From the NCBI GenBank assembly GCA_023213395.1, contig CM041465.1, positions 78,499,741-78,563,740 on the forward strand: a stretch of DNA of 64,000 nt, written 5' to 3'. Under the pieces are notes generated by a model that saw only the letters and a list, made by a program, of their open reading frames with translations, did not search any database and had not been told where the DNA came from. The position numbers and the translations under genes were made by a program. Source of the stretch: Cycas panzhihuaensis (taxonomy: Eukaryota; Cycadophyta). Shown in pieces: positions 47,641 to 61,131 of this stretch; the stretch's first letter is position 1; each line of letters starts with the position of its first letter.

Positions 47641-48980
47641 ATCATAGATCAATATAGCTCAATATTTAAGGAACTACTAGTAGGATTACCCCTAGATCAA
47701 GGATGTCATCATACCATCAAGTTAATACCAAGACCAGCCTCAATTAATATTTATCCCTTTCATTATTACTACTATCTAAAAAGGGAAATAAAATATATCA
47801 CCAATGAACTTCTACAACAAGGATACATTGCAAATAACACCAACCCTTTTACATCACTTGTCATATTGAATTATAAGAATGATGTCTCTTATCATATGTG
47901 TGTGTGTATTATTGGGAATTAAACAAGCTGACAGTTAAGAATTTCTATGCCATTCCATAGATAGATGATCTGCTGAATGGAATACATAGAGCAAGGTATT
48001 TTTCACAAATTAAACTATAATAAAGATACTATCAAATGTGAATCAAAGAAAAAGATATACATAAAACACCTTTCCATACTCATGAAGAATTATTTGAATT
48101 TTGAGTTATGCCATTTGGATTAACTAGTGCACCAGAACTTTTCAAAATATAATGAATACCATCCTCAAACCTTTCTTACAAAAGTTTGTGCCAAATTTTT
48201 TTTTTTTTAATGATATTCTAATTTACAGTTCAACATAAGAACATTTGAAGCATATCAAAGCAATTCTTTAGATTTTGAAAAGCAACCAATTCTTTGCTAA
48301 TAAGAATATATGTACCTTCAGAAAAGATGGGTTAGAATACTTGGGGCATATTATCATGTAAGAAGCTATTAAGATAGTCCCCAAGAAGGTTCAAGCCATC
48401 ATCAATTGGCCTACTCCCAATAATGTAATAGAGTAAGGATCTTCTTAGGAGTGGTAGGGTTTCTCCAAAAGTTTATTAAGGGATACATGTATATAACATC
48501 TCCTCTAATGAACCTTATAAAAAAGGATACTTTTACATGGAACCCCATAGCAAAAAATGTTTTTCAAGAACTCAAAAAAACCATGATCATAATGCATATT
48601 CTTGCAACCCTAAATTTCTCTCAACTTTACACTTTAGAATGTGATGCATCAAGAACTAGAATATGAATAATCCTTCTCTAGAAGGATTAGTCGCTAGCAT
48701 AAAGCCAAAAGTTAAATTACAAGGAAAGTCTTAAGCATCTCTGATAAAGAGATTTTTACAATCATGTTTGCTATACACCAATGACTCCAATATTTTCTTA
48801 GAAATAAGTTCATGGTCAAAACAAACCATGATAGCCTCAAATATTTTCTCAACCAGAAAATGTTGTTTGATGAACAACAAAAATGGACGAGTAAACTTCA
48901 AACATTTGATTTTATTATTTTGTATAAAAAGAGGAAAGAAAATCTTATTGTAGATGCTCTATCATGATTACTCAAAGATA
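47641..48980 (+). pseudogene. pol: G1 reverse transcriptase and RNase H, decayed
   Basis: CHHTIKLIPRPASINIYPF near 47706 is the RT start; QQGYIANNTNPFTSLVI follows at 47817. The catalytic box reads NDILIYS after a run of 13 T (48196-48208), where F/Y-x-D-D is expected. RNase H connection VGFLQKFIKGYMYITSPLMN (48454) and DTFTWNPIAKNVFQELKK are well preserved, then TLECDAS near 48637 with the first catalytic Asp. Confidence 0.88.
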
Positions 48981-49099
48981 TTAATGGAGATATCTCCCTG
49001 AAATCAATGTTAGTGGCCACTCCTAATAGGACATAAGAATTAGTATAGGAATACTAATGTGCCTCCCTCTCACAGAAGGTGCTAAAAGAAATCTAAGAC

Positions 49100-50000
49100 T
49101 AGGAATCTATGAAATATGAATTACAAGAAGATCTAATTTTATGAAAAGGAAATATATTTATTCTAATCATATCAAAATTAAAGGGGACAATATTAGAGGA
49201 AGCCCATTTTTTCACAACTATAAGACACATAGGGATCAACAAGACTTATCATAAAGTATGGAGTTCATTCTTTTATAAGGGGATGAAAGTTGATATTTTT
49301 AAGTTTGTATTGGAATGTGACTCTTGCTAGAGGAATACGAGTGAGATCATAAGAAGCCTATGCCTACTCCAACCATTGCACATCCTACAACAAAATGCAA
49401 AGAGATTTTAATGGACTTTATTATAGGCCTACCAAAGTCTGAAGGTAACGATGTGATCTTTGTGATTCTCGATAAACTAATAAAATATGTTGATTTTAGG
49501 GGATTACAATCAATGGCAAAGGCAAGCTAAGTTGCAAAGATCTTCATGAAAGAGATACATCATTTACATGGCCTTCTTAAGGTCATAATCAATGACTATA
49601 ATCCAAAGCTTACTAGTCACTTCTAGCAGGATCTATTTAAACTAGAAGCTACAAAATTATCTATGACCATGGTGTATCATCCTTAAATAAATAGGTAAAC
49701 AGAAGTAGTAAATAAGGCTTTAGAGAGATATATATATATAATTTTACCTCAAGCAAATAATAATTATGGCAAAAGTGGCTCCACCTAGAAGAATGGTGGT
49801 ATAATACCACATACTATACAATAGCCAAGATGATTCCATTTTATGCATTCTATGGATTTGAATCCCCATCCATCCTCATATGGACCAAGGCACCTTATAT
49901 ACAAACAATCCAAGAATAATAAGAATATATGGAACAAATAATTTGGATATTGAATAACAATATGAATATAATAAGAAACTAGATGAAGTAGCAAGTGAAT
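49100..50000 (+). pseudogene. pol: G1 integrase, decayed
   Basis: Zinc-binding region: EEAHFFTTIRHIGINKTYHK near 49199 with two His, then LECDSC near 49312 with the Cys pair. The catalytic core is broken by frameshifts; fragments such as FIIGLPKSEGNDVIFVI-like text near 49420 and the usual core spacing remain. Confidence 0.75.
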
Positions 50001-50079
50001 CTACATAGATCGAAAAGATCATTTTTAATAAGGGATTAGGTTTTTTAAGACAGTAACCATACAAGCAATCAAATACGAA

Positions 50080-50460
50080 ATAAATAAATAAATAGAAATT
50101 GGCCCCCTAATTTTTTGTACCATACCAAGTCATCAATAAAATAGAAGAAGTAACATACAAGTTAGCCTTACTCCTAGTAGCCAAATCTATAATATCTTCC
50201 ATATGTCCTATATTAAACATAAAATTAGAAAAAATATAACTCCTCAAATTAAAATTTTAGAACTAGATGAAGAAGGCAAGACCATTATTGCAGTAGAGGG
50301 CATCCTTTAGATCTGAACCAAAGAACTACCTACTAGAGAGATTAAAGAATGTCTTATAAAATGGAAGACCTTGGATTATGAAGATGCAGCTTAGCAGTCA
50401 AAAACATGGTATTGCTAGCACTCGAACTTACCCATACTTTAAGGGCAAAACATGTTTTTA
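50080..50460 (+). pseudogene. pol: G1 integrase tail with chromodomain-like end
   Basis: EEVTYKLALL (50145) is the usual tail motif of gypsy integrase. The last readable segment, TIIAVEGIL, then REIKECLIKWKTLDYEDAAW-type text (50280-50400), has the chromodomain pattern of a hydrophobic strand, L-I-K-W-K and a D/E-D-A-x-W end; the final Trp is TAG. This supports a chromovirus. Confidence 0.65.
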
Positions 50461-50986
50461 GGAGGAGGGACTTGTAACATTCCTTTCCTCCTACCTAGTT
50501 GGCTTCCAAAGAGCAATTATACCAACTTAAAATGAGTAGAAATTACATTATTTTCTGGTTGACTTCACCTTATATTTTGACTAACTTCATAATATATTAT
50601 GGCTAACTTTGAAGGGATATTCTATCTATATTCTCTCTTCATTTTTGGCCAAGTTTCTTAAGTGCCTTTTGTACTGCCTATATAAAGGGATCTTCATTCT
50701 CTTCATAAGGCATCATAAGTAATTTTGGACTAATGTATTTTTGGCCTAGAGGGATGTAAATTGGAGAGCACTTCACCTTGAGGAGGAAGTCTAGAATAAA
50801 TACCTTATCTATGAGTTTTGTACATTATATTTTACTTGATATTTAACTAGTTATATGTATTTATATGCAAGAAGTACAATACACTGCATCCACTTTTAGA
50901 TAATTGTATGTAATCTTTTTATATTTTTAGTAATATTATATGCTAGTTAGGTATTTTTCTATGCAAATCCCTATGGGATTGCCTCA
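50461..50986 (+). repeat. Polypurine tract and 3' LTR of G1
   Basis: GGAGGAGGGA at 50461-50470, then the LTR from TGTAACATTCC (50473) to TGCCTCA (50986), followed by ATATA. Confidence 0.92.
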
Positions 50987-50991
50987 ATATA

Positions 50992-51470
50992 CACTTCACA
51001 CTAGAGGCAAATTATATTATGACCACCCAAATGCATGAATATAGTAGGTAGATGACTTATATATTAGCCTAGAAAATATGAGATGGCAAATGACTATATG
51101 TAGGCTAGGCATGGGATGACTAGTATATCATAGGCATTAAACCTAAAATGAGACAAAATAATAGCACTCACATTTTAGTCAAATAGAGATATAAGCATAA
51201 CTACACAAATATGCAAGTATGATCAAAGATGCAAAGGTTGATGTAAGGGCTCAATGTCAACGCACTACACACACAAAGACTGTATTATAGCCTGCCTAGA
51301 ATGCTACTAATCCAAGAGGAATATAGACATTAGAAAATCAAATACCCAAATAAGATCGTATAAAAAAATATATTTATCAGGCATGAAGTATTGATATCAA
51401 ATGAGCATTATTAGCCAAAGATCAAACCCACTCACAATACAAATAACTAGTGAACTTTTCCTAAACAAAA
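50992..51470 (-). other. Element B leader, primer-proximal part
   Basis: Non-coding AT-rich sequence between the G1 insertion and the element B primer site. Nothing else recognised. Confidence 0.45.
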
Positions 51471-51484
51471 GCTATGATACCAAA
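51471..51484 (-). other. Primer binding site of a minus-strand element (probably B)
   Basis: The minus strand reads TGGTATCATAGC (51482-51471), identical to the site after T1 LTR copy 1, two bases inside an LTR boundary CTAACA. Confidence 0.7.
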
Positions 51485-53300
51485 TGTTAGAATCTTAGGA
51501 CACTTACAAATGATCATAAAGACAAATCAAGAAATGACAAATTACAATCCAATTGAGTGGCAATGTTGATGAATACTAGGGTCATTGAACCTCATGAAAA
51601 CATAGGTAAGACTTTAGCATATGCTAAAGTCTATCACCACTTGGCATTAATAAACACCAAAATATCTTATACATAAATATTTAAGAATTACCCCAACAAT
51701 TGTCATATTACCGTAGAATCAAATACAACTTGAGATTTACCTTTTTAATAAATAGATAGGTTGTAGTTGTGTTTCCTTTATAATAATTTTATTATAGTAG
51801 CCATTCATCTACTTATCAGACTAAATGCTATGTATCAATTATATATCAAACTTTTAGAATTATTATGTGGATAGTTGAAGATGGCATCATTATTATAAAT
51901 AGTTAATAAGATATAAACTCTTAAATATTAAGTAGAAAGGTAAAATAATTTTATCAATAGTAAAATAATATAATTAGTTTAATAGGAATTTTAAAAGAAA
52001 GAATATGCATTTGAAGATAGCATATATACTCAAGACCCTATTTGCATTGATCATTATTGGAATGTAATATTATTTGCATATTTAAACCTTTAGTTACTTT
52101 TGTGCACTTCTTAAAGAAGACTCCTCTTGAAGAGGAGTTATATTTAAATGCATATTATTCATTTTACTACATAAACTTTGAACCATTTTAGTTTACAACA
52201 TCAATCCTTTACACACTTATGAATAGGTCTATGATCATTTGTGTTATTTTATGCATTCACCATTGACCATCAATTCACTACTATAGCTCATCATTCCATA
52301 AGAAATCTCATCTCATCTTTGTTACCAAGTTGTTTTCATTTTTTTCAAATCTTATTTTTATGATCTCATCCATTAGTCAAAACATCATTTTATCCTTGTA
52401 ATTTGTATCCATGATGGTGAATTACCATTCATGATCTCACTACCTTGATTATCTACTACCAAACTCTATTTATCATATCTTAACCTTACTGCTAGATAAA
52501 TCATTATGTTCATTAATATTATCTATCTAGTGCATTTATTGTTCACCATTATCTCATTGTTTTCACTTATATTTTGGTAAGAAATATCATCTCATCCTTG
52601 TTGCCAGCTTGCTTTTAGTCTCTTTTTTTTTTTTCAATCTTATTTATTACTCAAGCCATATTCTTATCCTCATAATTACCATCCATTTTGATGAATTGTC
52701 ACTTACAACTTCAATTGCTTGGTTATCTATTAGTAAACCATATTTATCATATCTTATCACTGCTATCAAATAAATGAAGCATTAGTACTTTATTCTTTTC
52801 CCTCTTTTTCCAACTCTAATATTAAGTTCTACTTATCATCATTATATATTATATACCATAATCCAAACATTTAATATTTTTAATTTCATTCAAAAATATT
52901 GATAGCTTCATTATCTTTGATTATTTATGTTTTTTTTTTAATCTACAAGGGCCATCCATTTATTGTTATGCCTAATTTTAAGTTATTTATAGTAAATAAT
53001 ATGGATTAATATAGGCATATTTTTCACTCTCCAAAATGCGAGTCATTAGGGCTATTTTTATGCGTCACTTATGGCTACTTATCTATACAATGTAAATTTT
53101 TTAAGCCTTTGTGTTTCTTATAGTCCATTATCTTAAATGTTTTATCAATTATCCTTGTTAATCCATCATCTATATTATTTTATGAAGGAAATAAAATCAT
53201 GGAGAACAGGGCAAAACATAAAAGAGATAATCAAAACTTTAATACATCAATGTTGCATAAACAAGTATCATTGTATTCAATCCATTTTGTGAAGAGAGTA
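51485..53300 (-). other. LTR start of element B followed by unassigned AT-rich sequence
   Basis: The first few hundred bases should be the 5' LTR of B; its end is not recognised. The rest has no convincing coding similarity. It contains the diverged duplication at 52255-52800. Confidence 0.4.
52255..52800. repeat. Diverged 275-295-bp tandem duplication
   Basis: The series TTCACCATT, TAAGAAATMTCATCTCATC, TTGTTRCCA, CATCCATTDTGATGAATT-like text and TTTATCATATCTTA appears twice in order, with the period drifting from about 296 to 274 through small indels. Confidence 0.75.
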
Positions 53301-53308
53301 GTACAAAT

Positions 53309-53577
53309 GTCTAATATTGTAAGTGGTGTCTAAACACACCAAAGTTGCACACCCCTCAAATTATATAATTTGGAGGAGGAGGGAAACTCCTTAACCCCTA
53401 AAATTTAAATAATAATAAAATAATATAAACTTAACTCAAATTAACTAAACTTACCTTATACTTACCTATACATGTTAAGTATCCACGTGTAAATTGATGA
53501 AGATGAGGTGTGCACTCCTGGTTAGAAGGTGGGAGAGGGGTGATGACTATTAACCTCCAACAGTCTCCCCCTTAATG
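53309..53577 (-). repeat. 3' LTR and polypurine tract of element D
   Basis: Minus strand: purine tract CCATTAAGGGGGAGAC, then TGTTGGAGGTTAATAG. The LTR has CAGGAGTGCACACC and ends at an unproven CA near 53309. Confidence 0.6.
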
Positions 53578-54317
53578 GTCATCACAAACAATGTCTTCTC
53601 TTTAAACTTATGGAATTTATACTTGAAAAAAACTTTAAATTTGTATCTCTTAACTTGATATTTATTAACTTGCTTCAACCTTCTAGCAACATGTGTCCTT
53701 CTATTATGAAGTGGTACAAAAAGTTTGTAAGTGAATGTAGCTTGATTGAAATGTGGATGTGTAGCTGTAACTTTGACTTTGTCAACTAAAACTTTAAGAA
53801 AATTTTGAACTTAAACTTTATTTTCTAAAATCTTTGTATTATGAATAACTATCAAATCATCATATCTCTCCTCTATCATATTATAAGATTCATTCTCCCC
53901 CTCAAATAGAGGATCAAGTTCTTGGGCAACAAGTTGATCATGCATTTGATCTAAATCTTCCTTAGTTTTATCATTACAAATCACCTATTCTGGCACCTAT
54001 CTTACATGCTCAACAAAATCAACATCAAATACATTAAGGGTATCTTCCCCATAAGTAAAAATTAAAATATCTTACATAGATTTGGAAGTTGTTAATTCAT
54101 ATATTTTAGAAAATACATTATCATCAATAGTACAAAATAATATCCCTAAGACTTCATTATCCTTTCTAAAATTTTCTATAATACTAAGATCACATTCATG
54201 TTATAAATATTTCCAAAGATCATATTTAATAAAATAATTTTACATAGTCTTGTGCCATAGTGAAAAATTATAGTCATCGAAGATAAGAAGTTATACTTGA
54301 TCAAGATTGATTGCCAT
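53550..54317 (-). pseudogene. gag: element D Gag-only protein, 7 in-frame stops and no frameshift
   Basis: Minus strand ATG 54317 to TAA 53550-53552 is 768 bases, exactly 256 codons, with seven internal TAA/TAG codons. The N-terminal 100 codons are a copia-type Gag domain (MAINL, LLIFDDYNFSLWHKTM, RKDNEVLGILFCTIDD, YELTTSKS). The middle is acidic (KTKEDLDQMHDQLVAQELD, FEGENESYNMIEERYDD). The last 80 codons are basic with HNRRTHVARRLKQVNKYQVK and KFKVFFKYKFHKFKEK. The frame then crosses the purine tract and stops nine codons later inside the LTR. No zinc knuckle, protease or pol. Closest relative in the window is element A. Confidence 0.82.
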
Positions 54318-56278
54318 TTTATCAAGAAACTTTAGTACATAAAAGGTATACTTTTACCAAGTTGAAAAGGGTCAATAAACCAATGAATATAATTGATTTC
54401 AAATAAACTTTTTGAAAAAAATATAATGCCCATTAAGAATAAATATAAATAAGGAAATGACCCTTTAAACAATGATGAATAAAAAATTATTTTTTAATAA
54501 ATGTATGCCTTTTGAATAAATGACAACCTTATAAGATCTAATTTCAGATAGAATTTAAAATATAATGAATATATAAGTAAATTTGAAGTATAACAAATAT
54601 CCTCTTAAATATGCAAATCTAAAATAAACTTTGAAAATGAAAAATAAAATGTTATAATAAGGTAATGTTGGTGTATCTTAAATACTCAAGTTTAGTAGCT
54701 TTAAAGTTGTACTAAATGATGTCAAAATATGAAACTTTACTAGTATGAATATTAATGAAATATCTATTCAATAGAATTGACCATTTTGAAAATGGGTTCC
54801 TACAAGTCAAGATTTTGATAAACTAAAAGTACATACCTCTTTTTGAGACCTAATAAGAGCCTATAGCTTAAAATAGTATGAAAATCTTAATAAAACTTTA
54901 CAGAATGTTGTAACATGATCAAATATATCTTAGAGAGCTACTTAATATCTTTTTAGTTAAAAATTTTTGAGAAATAATATATGAAAAGTGTGTAATAATG
55001 GCAGATTAGAGGCTATTAAGTACCTACAATTCAATGCTTTTGAAAATAAGAAAAAACACTTCAAAACTTATAAAAAATAATGTCAGTTCGAAGGGGAGTG
55101 AGCCAGCTTTCCAACGAAACTAGCAAAACTTAATTCTGATGTAAAACAGAAAAGTTATAGTAAAATTAGCGATAAGTACTTTTATAGTAAAAGGTTTAAA
55201 AAGTGCTAAAAAATACTAAAGTGTCACTTTCGATGATTAAAATAATAATTAAAATAAATCTTTAAAAATAAAGTAAATAGATGATAATGAAGTTTATTGA
55301 AAATAGATTACTGCAGAATAAATCTAGGTAGAAAATAATCATCTAGTGAGAAAATATAATCTGACAAAAGGTAATTTTATAAAAAAAATTTAAAAAGACT
55401 AAAAAAATGTATGCATGACTTTGAACTGACTGAAACCTAGTTAAATCAGCTCAAAATTGGTCATATGACTAGTTGAAATCAATCTACAAAAAATTTTGGA
55501 TGCAACAAAATTAGTTTCGTTAGAAACAGATTACCTAGTAAGGAGTTATAGTAAACATTTCCCAAGTACCCTATATAAAAATGAAAAATGAAAAAAAAAT
55601 AAAAAATAAAAAATGTTATAAAGTTGCTGGCCCCTTTTAGCAATATGCTAAAGGTCACATGAGAATGAAGGTGACCAGGGGCTGAGAGAGAAGGGGGCTT
55701 AAGCTTTTAAGGGCCTAGATTTAAAATGTTATATAATAAAATTAAAATTTTTTAAACTTTATATAAAAATATATATAAATAAGCATTTGAAATTTTCACA
55801 TCGCCTGCCACTGCACTATGCAGATGCCACCACACCCATGTTGTCTACTATCATGCGACCTGAATGCAGACTAACAACCAAGGTGGATCCACTGTCACAG
55901 TCGCTCATTGTGAGACGCAGAGAGCACACAAAGCACGCAGAGGGGGAAAAAAAACTCACAGGGTCAGGCCCGGTACTGTTGCCCTATGTGAAATCTAAAA
56001 AATCCAAAAGAGCATAAAGTGATGAAAAATAATGTGATGGATAAAGAGTATTGCGAAGGCTACCAGATTGGAAGGCAAGTATGAATTCCCATGATGAGAA
56101 TAAGTATTCTTCAGTTCGATCCCTGCAATTTTCTTCTATTTTCACGTGAATTCAATTCAAATAAAGTTGGGGTAGAAGTAAAATAGATCCTATCAGCTCA
56201 GTATCTGCATTTTATCACTTCAATGGATGACAAATGCAACTAAAACTGAGAAAGATAATATTGTACTATTTCACAAAA
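54318..56278 (-). other. Element D leader
   Basis: Non-coding. It holds the quasi-palindrome at 55620-55725 and, next to it when read on the minus strand, GGGTACTTGGGAAATG, which aligns with AGGTACCTACATTG beside the copia 2 copy. A GC-richer stretch at 55785-56020 is of unknown origin. Confidence 0.55.
55620..55725 (-). other. Leader quasi-palindrome, element D copy
   Basis: AAGGTCACATGAGAATGAAGGTGACCAGGGG (shown in parts: GGTCAC, spacer, GTGACC) gives a perfect 6-bp stem within GGCCCCTTTTAGC and GGGGGCTTAAGC flanks. Orientation is set by the adjoining GGGTAC stretch. Confidence 0.65.
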
Positions 56279-56290
56279 GCTCTGATTAGT

Positions 56291-57547
56291 TCTCCTTCAA
56301 ACATTTTATATGTATGAAGCAGATGTTCCTAATGTTGCAACAACAAAGAGACGAATGGTAAAACCAATTAATAATGCAAGCTTGCCTGGTTTGATTCTGA
56401 AATGGCCCACATTTAATGATGAGGACCCAACATTAATGTGATAGGCTCATTGTGATGCTACCAATTTTCTCTTATTCAAATACTCTACAGAGAATTAATT
56501 TAGATGGAAAGCGCATAGATTTAAGGCCCACAAAAGTTGATATAGACAAGGGGTTGAGGGCAATTAGTTGGTTCTCTTGCTCTATTTGCTGAATTTGATA
56601 ACATACACTAGTGCTTGTTATGATTGATGGATCTTTACAGGGTAGATATTGTAGATGTTTATGACTGCCTAATGATTGGGTGGTCTATTATAACAACTTG
56701 TGTTCATGAAGTATGGAAGTTTCTCTTGCACAAAGATAAGATGCTCACAAAGGCCATGGACTCCAAGAATTCGATTATGATCGAGCTTAAACTACTCTGA
56801 TTCTATAAGGGCATTGTATAGAACTAACAAAAAAGTGTCAAATCCAATGGAAAATAAAGTATGCAAATGGAAAAGAGGCCATTGCTGAAGGCAAACTTAC
56901 TTATTCTTTATTTATTTATTTATTTATTTTTATTCTTTACTTTGGACTTTGTAAATATATCTTCTAGTTTATAATGCTTAGGAACTGACTAGTGGCCTGT
57001 TGTTTCAATTTGACAGTCCAAATATTAAACAGAAGATGTTTTCCTTTGTCATATGTATACAACAATATAATTTCAATGCAAACTTCTTTGACTTAAGGGA
57101 AATTTCTCAAAATGAAATAGTTGTAGTATTATTATAGAGTGACAACTGTTGATGTGTTTGTGGTATTTCTGTCCAAGCAATTTTGTTGCAGTAATGAGAT
57201 GGCCACTCGGGAGAAAATAATGAGTGGGTTATGCAAATTGAAAGGATGCAGGTTATAAAAGAAAGATCTAGCTCATCAGATCTCACCACCACATAAACCT
57301 TCAAGGCCTTTATACAAATCAAGCAAATATAAAAATATAGCAAAAAGATATTTACAATTTATATATCTATATAAAACACAAAAGATGAGTATTGTATTTT
57401 AAATCTTTTAAATATACTTTGGGGTTTCACAAAAATTTCTTCAAACAATAATAGTAAAAAAATATTTAATGGAAGAATATAACCATACAACAAAGCCATA
57501 ATGAACCAAGAAAATTTTCAAATATGTTGAAGAAGATGAATTAGAAA
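56291..57547. other. Unassigned sequence
   Basis: No family motif seen in any frame. It contains a (TTTA)n run at about 56903-56931. It may hold the decayed 5' LTR of element D or host sequence; I cannot decide. Confidence 0.4.
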
Positions 57548-57549
57548 AA

Positions 57550-60212
<2,663 letters not shown>

Positions 60213-60213
60213 C

Positions 60214-60231
60214 TGGCAACCGTCATCGGAT
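60214..60231 (+). other. Candidate primer binding site of G2
   Basis: TGGCAACCGTCATCGGAT begins one base after the LTR. It starts with TGG as required, but I cannot assign it to a tRNA. Confidence 0.4.
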
Positions 60232-60483
60232 CGCCGATGGGAAGCTAAATTCGCTTCCCCTCCTTGTTGGTGTTCTTGCCTCTAGGTAGGTTCGCATTCC
60301 ATGTTTTCAGTTGGGCAACCCCCAACGTGTTTTACGTTTCTTCCATTCCTTTCCTTTCCGTTCTCCTAACGACGCTCGCAAAGGCGTTGCATGCGACGTT
60401 TCTCGCGTCGCTTGCGAGGCTTACCGCCGTTGTTAGAAGACCAATCGTCTCGTTCCCTCCCGTCGTCGAACCCCAATTCGACA

Positions 60484-61131
60484 ATGGAAGGTTACTCGTC
60501 CGATTGGGCCTACCGTCCCATGGCTTCAGGAACTCAAGAGTTCCCTTCATCTGTCCCGGAATCCGCCCAAGAGGGCAATGATTCCATCTACTACCCGGAT
60601 GACCATTTCCACCTGGATGACTTTCAGCCTTTCGCCCAAGCAGCGGAAGATTTGGACCCTCACGAGACTCGCCACCCTACTGACGAGCCTCACGAGGGGC
60701 GCCCCGAAGGATCCCCTACTTTCGAAGTCCCTTCAACCTCGTATGGCTATGAGGATACCCCTCCCGCCGACGCGGTCGAGGCGCTTAGTGAGTGCTTTCG
60801 AGCAGCTCGCCGCCATCCGCATCTTAGATGGTTTGCAGAAAAGTTGTGTAACATAGCATCTTCTTCGTCCATGCCTGCATCATCTACAACGATCGACGCT
60901 CCTACCCGCGCACACACGTCCTATGCCGTATCTACCCCGGCTTCCAAGGTAAGTGTTGCGCCTTCGGTAGTGGTCCTACTTCCTCAGGGCCCGTTCGTGG
61001 TGTGTATTTCCCTCAACTCGGGGTTAGCATGCCATGCCCTAACTGAACGCACGCGCCACCTCCGAACGCGACACATGCGTTCCCTAGTAGGCCTCGGGGT
61101 CCTACTAGCGACGCCGCCATTATCCATGTAG
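60484..61131 (+). CDS. G2 N-terminal open frame (Gag leader part)
   Basis: Starts MEGYSSDWAYRPMASGTQEF at the first ATG after the primer region that opens the long frame. Composition is acidic and Pro/Ser/His-rich (SIYYPDDHFHLDDFQPFAQ); no known domain. Homologous text appears to leave this frame near 60950-61050, where a GTAAGTG sits, and to continue in another frame (TYVQNLIGGSSLYVP near 61147), so the 3' end given is the formal stop and not necessarily the real protein end. Confidence 0.55.
   Translation: MEGYSSDWAYRPMASGTQEFPSSVPESAQEGNDSIYYPDDHFHLDDFQPFAQAAEDLDPHETRHPTDEPHEGRPEGSPTFEVPSTSYGYEDTPPADAVEALSECFRAARRHPHLRWFAEKLCNIASSSSMPASSTTIDAPTRAHTSYAVSTPASKVSVAPSVVVLLPQGPFVVCISLNSGLACHALTERTRHLRTRHMRSLVGLGVLLATPPLSM

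Larger units (their letters stand above)
45359..50986 (+). mobile_element. Ty3/gypsy chromovirus G1, inserted in element B
   Basis: 5' LTR 45359-45881, decayed primer site, gag, protease, reverse transcriptase, RNase H, integrase and a chromodomain-like end, purine tract, 3' LTR 50473-50986. Perfect ATATA target duplication (45354-45358, 50987-50991). RT before integrase is the gypsy order. Heavily decayed with many stops. Confidence 0.92.
41931..51490 (-). mobile_element. Gag-only element B (minus), interrupted by gypsy G1
   Basis: 3' LTR 41931-42206, purine tract 42207-42219, coding region 42201-43830, a leader that totals about 2.0 kb once G1 (45359-50986) is removed, and a primer site at 51471-51482 (minus strand TGGTATCATAGC) next to an LTR start TGTTAG at 51485. 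The 5' LTR right end and target duplication were not found, so the stated end is only the LTR start. The link between the primer site and the coding region is inferred from orientation, spacing and the clean G1 excision site. Confidence 0.6.
53300..56290 (-). mobile_element. Gag-only element D (minus), partial
   Basis: 3' LTR (right end 53562; left end near 53309 is a guess), purine tract 53563-53577, coding region 53550-54317, and leader running right with the quasi-palindrome at 55620-55725. A decayed primer-like sequence GCTCTGAT at 56279-56286 lies about 1.96 kb from the gag start, matching the leader length of related elements, but no matching 5' LTR is recognised beyond it. Confidence 0.6.

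Noticed and set aside
56050-56135. tRNA-like or SINE-like signal (AGTTCGATCCC near 56116, similar to an internal B box)
   Set aside because: No convincing A box at the right spacing, no cloverleaf and no second copy; treated as chance.
60950-60990. Possible 40-base intron (GTAAGTG to CCTCAG) in the G2 N-terminal frame
   Set aside because: Too short for a normal plant intron; a frameshift explains the frame change as well.
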